DNA of 64,000 nucleotides from Guillardia theta CCMP2712 (GCF_000315625.1 NW_005434663.1:527081-591080), one strand, 5' to 3'; counted from the stretch's first letter, positions 23,601 through 36,727 are shown. The notes: generated by a model not told the origin, from the sequence alone. Numbers and translations: made by a program.

Positions 23601-25377
23601 TCACTTGGCTGATCGCCAATATCTGTACAGGACGACAACGGCAGCAGCTCCCAGCAAGATTCCCACATGATCCCACGTGATGAAGGAACTTGAAGGAAGT
23701 GAGGCGACATCCTTCTTGGCCTGCGGCTGAGCCTTTGAGGATTGCATCGGATCAGGTTTGGACGGGTCTGATTTTGCCGCCAATGCTGCTTTTGGTGGCG
23801 AAGAATCCCGCGGGGCAGACGGTTGCGACGTGTCGACCCCCAGGAAGCTATCGATCTCGGACTTGGATGGGATGACGAAGCTATCGCAAAGATACCGTAA
23901 GGCAGAAGCTTGCACAGTAAAACGCAACCACCTTGGTTTGATGCGATTGGCCTTCTCGAAAAGCTTCATGGCCTCTGCTCTGTCTGGTTTCAGCCCTCCC
24001 TGACCTTTGAGCTTGTCCAACAAGTCAAAGTCTTTCCGACGAAGACGCTTGAATGCATCTACCTGATACCATGCCAAGTTGTGAAGGGCAGGGGCATGAT
24101 GATCTCCCGCTCTCTTGAAGTATTCCACAGCCTTGTCTGCCTTCCCTAGGCTCGACTCGATGCTTCCTAGCACGAAGTATCCATTCGCACTGCCGTTGTC
24201 CGCGGCTTTCTGGGCCCATTCACGAGCCAAGTTCACATCTGCTGGCCACTGGAGGCAAAAGTAAGTCGAAGGACACTGACTGCTGCATCGTTCACATTGG
24301 CTCCGAAGAGCGACGGCGAGTGATACGCGAAGGCAACCTAGTCTAAGTCACTGAATATCCTCACGCAGAGGTCCAACAAAGTGCAGGTACCTGAGCCTGC
24401 GCATCTGCATAGCCCAAGTTCGCTGCCTTCTTGTAGAATTCCATCGCTCGATCTGACCAAGGAGCAGTCAGCTCACGTTGCTCAGCCTGCCAGCCCGTCG
24501 GCCTCACCTGGATCTGCGCTCAACCCTGCGATCGAATTGCTGAGAGAGACGGAAGTGAAGTCGACTGGGATCTTCTGCTCCGGTAAACTGGCTTCCGCAA
24601 GCCTTGCAGCAGCGATCAGGACGGATCAAACCGTGTTCACTCGGGTCAAGTCAGGAAAGTTTGAAAGCACCTCATGAGAGAAGGGACAAAGTCCATTTCG
24701 GCCGCCTCTGTGTAATACTTGAGAGCGTCGCTATCGTTGAGATTCATGAGGTAGCCTCTCCCGCCCTCCAAGGAAACACCTGCAACTCTCATCAGCCTCA
24801 TGAGCAGAGCCAAGGCATGCGCTTCACCGATGTTGTGCAGAGACTGCGGGTCAAGCTTGTCCGCAGGAGATGGCCCAGGACCAACGATCAGTATCGGCCA
24901 GGAGTTTTCGTATTCCTTCTCAAGATGGATGGTGATAGACTGTTCGGCCTTCTCAATCTGCCATACTGAATCGCTCGACACTGGCTGGAAAAGTTTCCCC
25001 TACCACAACCTGGTAAGAGGAGCGGGAGCGATCGCAGAACTACCGATAGGATAGGAGGTTTCTTCTTCAATCCAGCTCGGATCCAAGTGCTTGACACCTT
25101 GACATCAACGTCTTTGGATGTGAAAGGAAAACCGATCGGGATAGTGATAGAGACCCCGCGCTCGTCCTCCTCCTCCCAGCTGTACATTCCAACAGGCTGC
25201 GGCATCCAAACGAGCTTGTGGCTGATCCTGATGACGAGACCCGTCAGAACAATCGCAGTATCTCCTGCATGCGTTGTTGGTCTCTCCCTTCTTGTCACTT
25301 CCTTCTATGGTCACTAGATCTCTCCCACTCTCGTCGGCTGTCCTTACTTGAACCTTTCGCTCCTTTCCCATCTCCAT
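23601..25377 (-). CDS. CS-domain, Sel1-like repeat, tail-anchored protein
   Basis: Read on the minus strand, the 5' exons encode a CS (p23/NudC-like) domain: MYSWEEEDERGVSITIPIGF, SKDVDVKVSSTWIRAGLKKK, PPILS, then across an intron (donor GTAGTT, acceptor TGTGGTAG) GKLFQPVSSDSVWQIEK and SITIHLEK. CS domains bind Hsp90 or other chaperone clients. The middle exons were not fully joined and contain ALKYYTEAAEMDFVPSL. The last exon (from about 24236) carries Sel1/TPR-type repeats: ARE-WAQKAADNGSANGYFVLG, KAVEYFKRAGDHHAPALHNLA and AEAMKLFEKANRIKP. A Ser/Pro/Lys linker follows, then a C-terminal transmembrane helix (HVGILLGAAAVVVLYRYWRSAK, shown in part) with a basic end, which suggests a tail anchor in the ER or outer organelle membrane. 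The likely start is ATG 25377, followed by a 43-bp intron; this is tentative. Confidence 0.7.
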
Positions 25378-25870
25378 CCACGTTCACTCTCCTTGACTTG
25401 GGACATCTTCATCCAGCTTGCTGTCTGGCACAAACTCGCCAATTGTTTGCCAATGTTGTTTTTTGATCCTCTATTTCCTCAACTCTTCACTGCAGATCCC
25501 AAGAAACCTCTCTCTCTGCCATGCGTATAGTGTGCCCCTCTCTTGCTGAAGCAAGCACTCCCTTCTCATCGTCGAGCACGCACTCCTCTGCCCATCATCC
25601 TCTCTGCTCCCTTCCAACACTCCTCCCTCTCTCTTCCTCTCCTCTCATGCTCTCCCTCTCTTCCTTGCTTCCCTCTCCTCGCTTCCCCTGCCCCATTCTT
25701 CTCCCTCCCCCCCCGGCCACATCGCATGCGCTTGTGGATCCCTTAGAAGGATGACATCGGAGGGGTAGGGGTACTTTAGTAGGGGTCACCTCAACGACCT
25801 GGATAAAAGCAAGGTAAGGGGTGCCTGAGCACCAGGCGGGGGTGGGGGAATTCCCTGGTAGAAGGGGAAA
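25378..25870. promoter_or_regulatory. Divergent promoter region, CS/Sel1 gene / glycosyltransferase
   Basis: The left half (about 25500-25715) is almost pure C/T on the plus strand. The right part (25755-25868) is G-rich with GAGGGGTAGGGGTACTTTAG, GTAGGGGTCACC and GGCGGGGGTGGGGG. The switch from pyrimidine to purine lies near 25720-25755. Confidence 0.55.
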
Positions 25871-27017
25871 ATGCGGTCTGGAATGGCCGTCGGGCTGATC
25901 AGCATGGAGGTAAGAGCTAGAGCCCGCGGATGAACATGAAGTAGGATAGACTGACTGAGATGGCAGGTGCTGGATCCAATCTTCTCAGGGAATGGCATCG
26001 CCAGTAGGTTTGTTGCTCGCTCCATGCTGTCGAGGAACTCCACTTCCCTGTTTGTTCTCTGCGGGAGCAAGACGGCAGGACAGGGCGCCGGGCTGGCACA
26101 TCGCTGTGATAGAGAGGTTTTCGAAGCAATATCGCCAAAACGAAAAGATCAGTCGAGAGTGAAGGGGATTTCAATCCCTCTGCCGATCTGGGGGAAACTG
26201 GACAAGAACAGCAGCTACGAGGAATTTGCGGCGGGGGCGTGTGACAAGCTGGTGGAAGAAACGATCAAGATCGACAAGGTGGACACCTTCTTGTGTGTAG
26301 ACTGGAGTGGATGCTACGTGTTCCATCGCATGAAGGAGCAGGGGTTGATAGTGGACGATGCGAAAATGATATACTTCCCTTTCTGCGTCTTCCACGCTTT
26401 GTACTCAGCGAGCAACGAGGAGGTCGGGTTTTACAAGGCAGAGGAGACAAGATCGATCGAGTCTGCAACGAAAGTAATCGCGCTGTGTGAGTCTGATCTC
26501 GAGAAGCTCGCCAAGCTGAACTCAAAGCACCGGGGAAAGATCGAGGTCCTGCCGCCTCCTCTCAGGGAGGACTTCAGGGCGGTGGTGCTTCGGAACTCGG
26601 AGGTTGTGAGGCAGAGAAAGTTCATCACTTGCTGCCTGCGATTTACTCCTTCCAAGAATGTCAAAGTCTTCTGCGAGGCCGTGAGCATTATCCACGAGGA
26701 GCTGAGCGCCAGGGGCATCATGGTTGTCATGTGCGGGGCTGTGATCGACGAGTCGTATGCCAACGAGTGCAGGAGGGTGATGGAGGAATCCAACACAAGA
26801 CACAATGTAGGCAGGGGGTGAAGAGCAGGAGCGGTTTGCCTCTCACTTGCTTGCAGATCGTGAAGGACTTCTTGGACGCTCAAGGCTTGCAGGAGGTTCT
26901 GAGCCAATCCCTTGTCAACATCCACACCGCTCCTTACGAAGCTTACGGAATGACCATAGTGGAAGCGGCTGCTTGCGGTGAGAACCTGCTCGAGCTTTTT
27001 TCTTCCTGAGCTTCTCA

Positions 27018-27110
<93 letters not shown>

Positions 27111-27570
27111 GTTTCTGTAATGGCTCGACGCTTACTTTTTACTGTGTTGTCCCCTCCTATAACAATTCGTGAGCCTTTCTGATCGTATCCTTAAGGTTCG
27201 CCGTCTATCATTCATGAGCAATGGAGGGACATCGGGGCAACTATCTTGCTTCCTCCCACGAGCGATGGAGGTGAGACAGTGGTGCTCCTCTAGGTGCGAA
27301 CTCCTAACGAGGTAACGCTCAGGATCATGTTACCTTGCCAACATGCTGGACGCGAATGACTTGGCTCGTGCTATTCTCGACGCCATTCGAGACCAAGAGA
27401 GCTTGGGGGAGGCGTCGAGGAGAGCCCGGGTATGCTGAGGAGGAAGGAGGCAACTAGCTGAAACAGGTTTTTGTGAGCAGGAGCTTGCGCTGTCATGGGA
27501 CGAGGACAAGTATGCTGAGAGGCTGATCGAAGTTTTGGACGATTCGAAGATCATTACGAGGGACGGCTGA
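25871..27570 (+). CDS. Family-4-like (GT-B fold) glycosyltransferase
   Basis: Six exons join in frame to 423 residues: 25871-25909, 25967-26806, 26857-26977, 27196-27270, 27323-27429 and 27481-27570. The start exon reads MRSGMAVGLISME, and the next gives VLDPIFSGNGIASRFVARSM, the N-terminal nucleotide-sugar-fold pattern of GT-B enzymes. The C-terminal donor-binding half is clear: FITCCLRFTPSKNVKVFCEA, VNIHTAPYEAYGMTIVEAAA, then CGSPSIIHEQWRDIGATILL and ANMLDANDLARAILDAI. The EAYGMTIVEAAACG motif contains the Glu residues that hold the nucleotide sugar in GT4 enzymes. Donor and acceptor are unknown. No signal peptide or membrane helix is seen, so it may be cytosolic or plastidic. The third intron (26978-27195) is four times the usual length because of a hexanucleotide repeat. 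Confidence 0.85.
27018..27111. repeat. (CTCCTG)n hexanucleotide repeat in an intron
   Basis: About 15 perfect copies of a six-base unit inside intron 3 of the glycosyltransferase gene. It lengthens the intron to 218 bp but leaves both splice sites intact. Confidence 0.95.
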
Positions 27571-27634
27571 ATAAATAGTTTACATCATAGAGACGGGGCA
27601 GCGTTGCACCCTCCTCCTCCTCCCTCTCCCCATC

Positions 27635-30487
27635 TCATCTCCCGTGACTCTGCAGCCAAGAGTTGATGGCTTCAACGTTGACCGCATCAGCCTCGTCGAG
27701 GGGGGGGAAGGTCAACTTGTCAAGCTCCGGCCGCTGCTGGATAATGCCAGCGAGCAGAATGACAATCTCCTCCTTTGACTTGCCGAGGCACGACAAGTCG
27801 ATCTAGAGGACCAGAGGTTCAGCGAGAGCGAGGGTGGAACAGACCGTCCGCTGCTCACCTCACTGAAGGTCGTCCCTTTCTCCGAGAACTTGACCTTCTT
27901 GCCGTCGACAAGGGAGTAGAGGTCAACGAGGGGAGGCGTCGCCTTGGAGTTGAACGCCTTGGTCGGCGAAGCAAGCTCCATCTCGCTGGGGTAGTTCGAC
28001 TTGAAGTTCTTGAGCAGCATCCCAAAGTCTGCGACCCGACGTGAGGTAAGGAAGACGATGAGGGAGCGGCGGTGACGATCATTACCTGCCCGGAAGAACC
28101 GCTCGTTGAAGCAGCTGGCCACGTCATGCAGAGGAGCCGCCTTGAAGAACGAGAGCGCGCGGAGGAACTTGCGGTGGAGGGCGATCAGCGCCCGATGTTC
28201 TTTGCTGACGTTGACAACCTGAACCTGGTCTAGGAACGAGTGGAGTACCTGCCAGCCTGTCATCTCCAGCAGCGCTCTGAGGCGAGTCCGAGGACCGTCT
28301 CGATGAAGTTCACGTCAATGATGTACTGGACCATGTTGGAGCGCGAAGGTGAGATGGCCTTGTAGACGTTGACGAGAGCCTGAGACGTCTCGACCAGGTA
28401 CTCCTGCGCACTTCAATCAAACGATGAGGTGTTCCCCTGTGCATACCCCAAAGACAAGGTCTGCGGTGGAGTTCGCAAAGAATTCCTTGAGATCGTGCAG
28501 GAAATGCTTCGAGTAGAGATTCCACAGCAACAGGCCTGGAAGCGACCGAGTCAGAAACAAGAAGGATAGAGGACCGAACGTTCCAACCATGGCTGGCCAC
28601 GGCCGTATCCCTCTTGAGAAACTGCCCTTGTTTCCACTTGCTTGCAATTATAGAATTGAAATAGACATCCTTACAGTTTTGAACATGGTACGTGATCTAC
28701 ATGAAGCATGTCTTAGAGACGCAAAGAATTTCCGATCCAGACAGAACACAAGAGGAATATCTTGAAGCTCACCATGCATTGAAACATCTTTGAGAGAAAA
28801 GCATTCACGAGGGCAAAGCACGAATTCATCTGCTTTCTTTGCTCCGCCCCCTCCCCGCTGTCTTGGCTGTTGTAGCTTTCTTCTGAGATCTGCACGATTT
28901 TAGGCATTCAGGAGAGTACACTAGTTCAAGATCTACCATTCCCAATGCAAAATGGATCAGAGTTGTGTTGGCTGCTGCTCGGTATGCACATTTGATTCCG
29001 TCATGCATGGCCTCTGCCATGCTCGTTTCTAAGCTGATGAGGTATGCCTGTAAATTGATCCTGAAGGGCGGAGCCACCGTAAGACAGCCAAAAGGAGGAG
29101 AAAGAGACGGTTCAACAGTGCACCTCAATTGTTTGGTAAACTCAAGGTAGTAATCTTCGACCGGCAACAACCCATGACGAGGACAGATTGACAAGATGCT
29201 CTGAACAACGTTGAGACATCTTGGGGACGCTCTCTGCCACAAACCATCTTCACTCAAAGTCGTCAATACACCACCCAACAAATCACACCTTGCAGTACAA
29301 GGCAAATTCTTCCTGGTTCCCTTGAGGGGTATCGAAGGGGCCCTCATATATTTGACCCTTGATCGAATCTGAACTCTCAGCTTTGTTTTCTTCCGCAGCC
29401 TCGAGTTTGTCGTTCATCGTCAGATCACGGAACTGCTCACTCAGCAGATTGACAATCTTCGAACGCACCCACAATCGCTGCCATGCCGTCAACTGCTCAC
29501 ATCAAATCCACACGGGACACCAAAACCTGTTGCTTCCACAGACTGAGAATGACGTCCTGAATGTCGATCAGTCTTCCTGATGTCAAGTTTTAATCGTGGA
29601 GAAACTTTCCAACAATCGCTTGCAGACATACCGCTGTCAGAAGATGCCTTGAAAATCGATGACGCGAGGTTCTGTGTCGTCGTCATCAATAGCGGAAAAC
29701 TGATGCCTCGGACGAGCTCTGCGATGAAATTGCAGAGAGGAGTGATGGTCGCCTCCTCTACAATCTCTTTCCACGTCACTTTGAGGTGAAGAGAAGTGAA
29801 GGAATCAAGGATATTTGTCGCGTCAACTTCGACTGTCTTGCACATCGAGCTGATTTCAGCCAGCGACTGTCTATCAAAAAGATGTTTGATCTTCAGCCAG
29901 AACTGCTGTCCCACCGTTGTGGCAACCTGCAGCTGTGGAAGTAAAAGGCAGAGGTTTTCAACAGCCTTCTTCATCTGTGTGACATTCTTCTCATTCATGG
30001 CATCCAGCAGGGACTTTGTCAACGTCTGTACCAGCATGTTCTGCAGGGCGTTCAAAGAGAGCTTCGTATTGCCAGACATCGCGTCTGAGCTCCCAGGTAG
30101 AGAAACACTGGAATCAAGGGACGTGTCAAGGCTCCGCTCCCTCTCCTCCATGACCATGACGGCGCAATGCAGGCTTGAGCATGCTTCTCCCAACCTAGAC
30201 TGTTCGAACTGCGACTGAGCGATGCGCAGCAGCTTCTCAGGATCCTTCCTTTGACTCGGTCTGTCCATCGTGGCCAACTTGGAGGCAAGCTCGAACTCCA
30301 AGGAGGAAGGATGCATGTTCTTACTGCCGCAGATGGCAGACGCTGCTTCAAGGAGATCCTTCTCGACCTGCCCGACGGCCACCTTGAGCAGCTCGTTGCA
30401 TTCGAACGCTCTCGACGCGAGAGATTCTGGTGTATCCTCGTCCGCAAACCAATTGAAATCGACATCCATGTCAGAATGTTTGCGCAT
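27635..30487 (-). CDS. Large helical protein, possible vesicle-tethering subunit
   Basis: Exon 1 (30487 down to about 29530) starts MDVDFNWFADEDTPESLASR after a few residues. It continues with long helices, including LNALQNMLVQTLTKSLLDAM, QMKKAVENLCLLLPQLQVA and FWLKIKHLFDRQSLAEISSM. The start resembles COG7, which begins with an aspartate-rich short motif and then a long helical bundle. The length, the helix pattern and WNLYSKHFLHDLKEFFANST later on fit a CATCHR-type tether (COG, exocyst or GARP). Downstream exons give QRLWVRSKIVNLLSEQFRDL, YLVETSQALVNVYKAISPSR, and a final domain (FSEKGTTFSE, IDLSCLGKSKEEIVILLAG) ending AINSWLQSHGR at 27635. The family call rests on weak similarity judged by eye. 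Two adjacent minus-strand genes are also possible because exon joins between 28300 and 29300 are incomplete. Confidence 0.45.
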
Positions 30488-31388
30488 CCGGCCAGCTCTG
30501 ATCGCCGGGGGGCAATCTCAAACTCCTGGCGAGCGCTCTTCGTCAACTTTTGAATCCCGTGCCCTCGTCGGCAATCTTTCGGAGCCCAGGCCGACTGTCC
30601 CTTTCTCCAAGTCTAATGAAGTGCATTACCACGTGCCAGCCCTCTTGAATCAATTCCAGCCTCATGTCTCTCCTCGCTCCGAGTTTCCTTCCCCTGTGCC
30701 TTCAAACCAACCATCCCACCAGGGGTCCGCTCTGCGCCTTCATCGCACCTCCCAGGTCCGATCGTCGCGTTGCAAGTTCCTTCCTAACATCGTCCTCTGC
30801 CTCTCATCCTCTTCTTACCATAGGTACGTGTCCCCATCGTTTCTCCTCACCCGCCTGCTCAGAACCCAAGTGCATTGCGCAATTCCAACTGACGCAATTG
30901 ATGCAACATCCGTTACTTTCCTTTGCATATAACGTGTCAAAACGGTCTATGGGAAGCAACAACTGCCGGGCCCACCTCGAGAAATCGGGCTATGCCCGCT
31001 GTGCCCGCTGCCCTTCCCGAAAATGAGGTTCCCCAGTCGTACGATCAGCAAGAGGACGAAGAGGAAGGGGAGGGACGGAGATGCAAAGAAGGGAGACGAG
31101 GAGATGAGGAGATGAGGAGATGAAGACATAGGATGAGGGTGGCTGAGCCATGTGGGAATCAAGAGAGCTCAGCACTGAAGGGAGCAAGAGCGATGCTTGC
31201 TAAGTGCAAGGGAGGGGAGCAGAACCATTCGAGGGTAAAAGGGTTATGAAGTCTATGTGCCTTAACCCGAATCACTACATCTCTTTGCATGGTTTGCTTA
31301 CTGATGACAGGAATCCATGGCTTCTCCGATACCATCGAGGATTCCTCGACCTGCAAGTGAGCATACGCTGGATCTCTGACTGAGATGA
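30488..31388. promoter_or_regulatory. Divergent promoter region, 30487 gene / 31389 gene
   Basis: Pyrimidine-rich DNA at about 30655-30745 (CTCTCCTCGCTCCGAGTTTCC and similar) gives way to a strongly GA-rich tract at about 31040-31135 (GAAGAGGAAGGGGAGGGACGG, GATGAGGAGATGAGGAGATG). No convincing gene lies between. Confidence 0.45.
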
Positions 31389-33480
31389 ATGCGATCTTTC
31401 CCGGGGTTTTTGTTGCTGATCTTGTGCTTTCAAGGCACGGAGAACTTCATGTCCGACAGGGAAGTTGTTAGGTTGCTAAATGAGCTACACTTGGAGAAGG
31501 TTAAAAGAGATGGTGGACTACGACGATTGGCTGACTGTCTGTTCTCGACGCAGATAAGAGCAGAAACGAGGGCATCGAACTTGCAGGCACAGATCGAGGA
31601 TTTACATAAGCGTTTGGATACTGTCAGGTCTGTATGAGAGCTGTCGACAACGTCTTTCTGCACTTGTGAATTGTTTTCTTTTTTCCTCAGCGGCTACGTG
31701 GTATCCGACAGTGAGTCCAATGCTGATGGATCAGGTGAGACCCATGGTGGACGGATATGAGTTTGCTCTGAACGTCAAGTTCAGAGTACAGCAGATCTGT
31801 GGATAATCAGATTCAGGACTTAGAGGTCGGTATCGTGTGCCATTCACGGAAGGCCCACCGAAGGAGCTGCTCACATACGAATTTCAGGAAGTGGGATCAG
31901 AGCTGGATAATTTCATCAGGCTGCGAAGCTACATACTTCATATGCAGGTGATTGGCGAGCTTGAGTTGAGAGCAGGAGCGATGAAGTGAGGGAGTGAAGA
32001 AACGCTCGGCCCTGAACATGTCATGACTTCAGGAAGGGGCGTCCCTTTTGCTCTGGCGCGAAGATGGACTGCAGGTCAGGACCTCTCCAGCTTCAGCCTG
32101 GTGGAGCCCTCACCCTTGGAAACAGCTCTGCTGGTTCTGGCTGGATAAAGAATGCAAGTCCCTCAACTGGGACTTTGACGAACAAGACCTCGGTCGATTG
32201 GTCGCGCAACGATTTGGGATCTATGACACGTCAAATCAGGCGGGGGCGTTGAAGGAATGACGGGGGACTCGCTTCTGTTGGAGAGGATCATCGACATCGT
32301 CCCGTTGGGTGCTGGTCCAGATCAGGTAGGAGAGCTTGAAACCCTCTGGGAAGAGATGGAGAGTGGTTGTTTCGCCGTCCTTGAACGTATGTTGACAGCT
32401 CACCGATAATCCTACTGACTCAAGTTTCACGATCATTCATGACGGAGGTAGAGCCGATGAGTATCAAGACACTGGAAATGACTTCCAGTGGTCAGGAAAA
32501 CTGGACATTGTCGCTCCAACCTCGCTAGACTTTCAAGTGCCGCATCTGAGGAGATTGGGAGCATTGTAAGGGCGTTGCTAGGTGTGGTATTTTGGCCTCG
32601 CGTTTGCAACTCGGTTGCGAATGAACGCGGTAGAAGATGTTCAAGGTGAAGTGAGGAGTTGATATGAATGTTTGATCTGATGTACCTGCTCAGATTCCTC
32701 GCGGGATGAACGAGACAGAATGGTTGGTGGTGATGAAACCATTGGGCTGCTGATGTAGATTTTGTTCGCAGAACGAAGATCACGAGATTCACAGTCCAAG
32801 TCGTATGAAGCGTTCAAGTGTCCAGTTTCTTGACACTGAGGCGGACAAAAACCATGATTCGCCCGAGGTTCTACTGACGATTTGCTATATCTCGTGATGA
32901 ACTACTCAGGTTGAAAATCTGATGACGAAGATGGAAGAGCAAAGGAGGTTAATAGAGCAGTTGCAACGAGAGAACCAAGTTTACTCAAGTTGATGGAGGA
33001 AGCAGATTGCTTGACTGCACTGTAGGCACTCAAGGAAGTAAGAAGGAACAAGGATGAAGCCATCTCAAGACTGCTGAAAGACTTACAAGTGATTGGAATC
33101 GACATGTTGTATCAAAGTTGACGACCCTTGCAGGCTGCGGAGAACAGGAGCTGGGAGAACATGGTAGAGTACACGGATAGAGAGAGTTCGAAACGGTTGA
33201 CCGTCGAGACAGCAAGAAGGAAAGACACCCGCTACGAGCCAGGAGAGTGATAGCCACTGGCATCATCGGTAAAGCACCATCGAGGGGCCTCCTCTTGCTC
33301 TTACCACAGCATGCAGAGAGATATACAGAGTAAGACAGCGAAATAGCAAACTGCAACAGATTCTACAGGTAGCCCTCAAGGTGAAGAAGAGAAATGTCTC
33401 ATCACTTGTTGTACCAGGTGAAGCAGAAGACAGTGAGGGAGATGTGGTTCCTTCTCAAAGAAATGACGGCCCATAGCTGA
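31389..33480 (+). CDS. Coiled-coil protein, many small exons, poorly resolved
   Basis: A set of plus-strand exon-like pieces bounded by GT and AG. The first reads SDREVVRLLNELHLEKVKRD and SNLQAQIEDLHKRLDTVR. Later pieces read EYSRSVDNQIQDLE, EVGSELDNFIRLRSYILHMQ, VGELETLWEEMESGCFAVL and VKQKTVREMWFLLKEMTAHS. They share heptad-like spacing of Leu, Ile and Val, so the product is probably a long coiled coil. The first ATG (31389) would add a hydrophobic start (FPGFLLLILCF), while ATG 31449 would not. I could not fix all joins. The final exon allows two frames, one ending in TAG and one in TGA within 33470-33480. No motor or catalytic motif is seen. Confidence 0.4.
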
Positions 33481-33751
33481 GAGCTTGTTATGTTTAATCC
33501 TGTAATCCTTCATAATGTTGTCTCCTACATGACTCCTGTCCACTCCTGCACTTGGGAAATGCTCCAGCTGCAGCTCTCTTGCTGCAGTATGGACCTCAAT
33601 TCAGAGTCTTCGGACTGCACGAGCTACATCATGATGAATCGACTAGAGGTGAAGATGAGGAATCCTTCACCTTCTCTGGTGACGGTCGTAGGAGCACTAT
33701 CGAATCCGTCTTCTCCCCTTCCTGCCAACGAGGTCACACACTCACATCATA

Positions 33752-36727
33752 CTAAACTCTCTCGAGCACCTCCTGTCCAGCTCGCCGGATCTCAAGCGTT
33801 AAGGGCGTTTCAGGTTTTCCTTGCATCATCTTCTTCACTGCATCAACCTGCAAGAAAGACTCACACGCTGAGAGATACGGCTTGAGCTTACATGCTTCCC
33901 ACGTAACGAAACCCCGTCAATCGCCACCACAGTGTCGCTGACTTGGATGCTTCCGTACGAACCTGCGACGCTGTCCTCTCGAATGTACGAGACAGAGTAA
34001 GACCCGCTCTTGGATCACCAAATGAGTCAGAGTCCTGGCCTAGATGTTCTAGTGACAATCTTACCTCGGTCAGGAAGATGGCCAAGCCTAGATCGTGGCT
34101 TATCGCTATTCTTTCAAGAATGCTCGAGAACTTGAAGCCGTAGTCCAAGCCGTTGACTTGCAGGAAGCAACCAATCAGTCTCATCCGATTGTTTCTGAAA
34201 GCTTGATGAAGAGAGCTATTTCGAACTTTGATACTTTGCAGAAACCTGAAGAAAATTACAAAGGAGCTCTCAATATTGCATTAGTTGTACACCTGTTTTT
34301 AAAATCATCTGTGAAGAATTTAGATTCGACAGAAGACTGCATAGAAGTAACAGATAGCTTCAGCATCACAAGGTCATGAAATCTAGATTCGACTAGAGGG
34401 ATTTCGTCTGTAGGCGTGTGGCTGTCCCAGGCGAATTCTGATATCTTGAAGCTTTCTGGTCTTGCCGGCAAGAATTCATACAGAATCGATTCGATCCTCT
34501 TCTTGATGTGAGATATCCCATCGTACGAGCTTAGATTGTTCGCCTTTGGAATATGCATGAGAATAACAACTGATTCTGAACCCCAGTCTCTAGTAGACGT
34601 TTTAATAGCAGTTTCCAGCACTGCGTTTTGAAACTCCAGTTGTTTTGATCTTCGCACTGCTTCATTGCTATTTCTTTGTAGCTTAGAGCACGCTTCTGCT
34701 AGACTTCGGCGTTTATACTCGAATGAAGTTCTTTCTCTATCTTCGATTGATGATTTATCACGAATCATTGATGAAAGTTGGTTCATTTTCCTGTTTTTCT
34801 CTTCAAGCTCTTGCTCGAATGTCAGTCTGTCACTTTGCAAACGTTGCACGTCGTCTCGAAACGCATCTCTTTCCTTCTGCACTCCAGCCAGTCGATTTCT
34901 CAAGTCTGTATGTTCGTCTTCCAGTCTGCGATGTGCTCTCCATAACCCTTCCAACTCTTCTTCCTTTGCAACACTCATCTTCTCTATCTGAGCTTTGCTT
35001 GAGCTCAAATCTTGTAACAAAGCCATTATTTGTGAATCTTTCTCATGCAGCGAGGCCAATTGGTGATCAATTCGAAGCTTCAATGATCCTCTTTCCAAGT
35101 CCTTCATTTTTTCTCTTGATCGCATACCGCTGATTCTAGTGGAGAACTTATCCATCGACCATTCAAGTCTCTCGAGTTGTTCGAAGACTGATCCGGACAC
35201 GTCACTCAACACCTCCAGTTTCTCTTGGTCCTTTGAGATCTCCCGCTTGATATTACAGCAGAGATTGTCCACGTCCATGAGCTCCCCCATGAGCAGCGAT
35301 ATTTCCTCAGCAGCCTTTCTACAGAGCATGATGCTTCGAAAACTCACTTCGCGCTCTACTATGAGATTGGACATCATTTCCCTCACCTTCCTCTTTTCTT
35401 CTTCCAACCTACTATTGAGATCTTGTACAGCTTTCGAAGCTTTTGCGTTGTCTTCCTTCATTTTTCTTTCAAGATTCGCTGTATTTTGTAAAGCTTCCTC
35501 TAGCATACTTTGTATAGACCTTGAATTGTTCTCTTCTGCTTTCAGAGCTTGATTGAAAACTTCTATTTCCTCATACTTTTGCATCAGTTTTTCGGCTTGC
35601 TTGGAAATTTCCAGTTTCATGGCTTCAAGCTTTTTTGTAAAGAAGACATTCTTCCCATTCATGACTTCCTTTGTCCTCTGAATCTCTTCATTTAACAATC
35701 TTATCCTGTCTTCTTTCGCTCTCAAATTATTCTGAAGCCCTATTATTTCCCTATCCTTGCGTTCAATCTCAGTCATGAAGAATCTGAATTGACTTTCGGT
35801 CATTTGATCGACATCGGTTTGGGTCCTGTCGAAATCCTGGGCTGTCCTTGATATTGTCTTATCATCACTGAGAACTGCATTATCAGGATGAAGTGAACCC
35901 TGGATATGGCTCAAATTCGGAGGAGTTGCAAGAGAGAAATATGTCTTTTCATCCTTTCTTTGAACAACTTGATGCCTCAGATCATTCTCGTGCAGGTCAG
36001 CAGAGTGACAGAATGAAATACTTTCGGTCACAAATTTCACAAGGTCCTTACAATCCGTCAGCTGAAATATGATGTACATAAGATCTCCCTCGATGCAATG
36101 CATGTCCATCTGAGAAATGCTCCTGTTGCTTTGATTGGGATGGTATCCCTTGACATCACGCGTGAAGAAATCTTCGTGGAGATCATCAAGCAAGGGCTGC
36201 GAGTTCTCTTCTGAGATCTCCTTCCGCACTATGGGGTCGAAGGTTCTATGGATACCTCCCAACAAAGACTCATTCTTGCTCATGCTTGAATGCATGTCTG
36301 GTGTGTTCACTTGAAAGTACATGGTCCGATCATAAGAGCTGGAGAGTGAGTTCTCAACAAGAGAGGATTCTTTGTGTATGCCTTCAGCGAACCCGGACAG
36401 AATACTTTGAGCGTCTGCAACCAGACTGAAAATCTGATGAGAAATGTGGTAGAGATCCGGTCCCTGAGCCGGGAGCGCCGCCATACTTTTCTTCATGAAT
36501 ACGAGAACTTTCCACTCAAAGAATGCTCGCGAGCATGCCTTCAGCCTGAAGACTCGGACAGAAGCGTGGTTCAACCCTCTCCTGTAAACTTTGGTAGCTC
36601 TCTTCCTCTCGATCGCAATCACATGCAGGATAGCTGCTGGAAGACGGCCTTCCTTCCTTGGAAACTCAACTCCGAGACTCTCTTCTCGATGAGATGCTTC
36701 TAAATCGCTCTCGTCCTGATGTATCAT
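33752..36727 (-). CDS. Long coiled-coil protein with C-terminal PDZ domain
   Basis: Encodes 942 residues in four exons: 36727-34293, 34245-34065, 34008-33892 and 33847-33752, with introns of 47, 56 and 44 bp. Residues from about 330 to 750 form a near-continuous coiled coil (EIERKDREIIGLQNNLRAKE, LNEEIQRTKEVMNGKN, HRRLEDEHTDLRNRLAGVQ). The last three exons build a PDZ domain: DYGFKFSSILERIAI, LGLAIFLTESGSYSVSYIRE, VAGSYGSIQVSDTVVAIDGV and VDAVKKMMQGKPETPLTLEI. The family carboxylate-binding loop GLGF is replaced by YGFKFSSI or LGLAIF, so ligand binding may differ from classic PDZ. The role is probably scaffolding at a membrane or cytoskeletal site. It is head to head with another PDZ gene. 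The start is the first ATG; the frame is open upstream. Confidence 0.82.
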
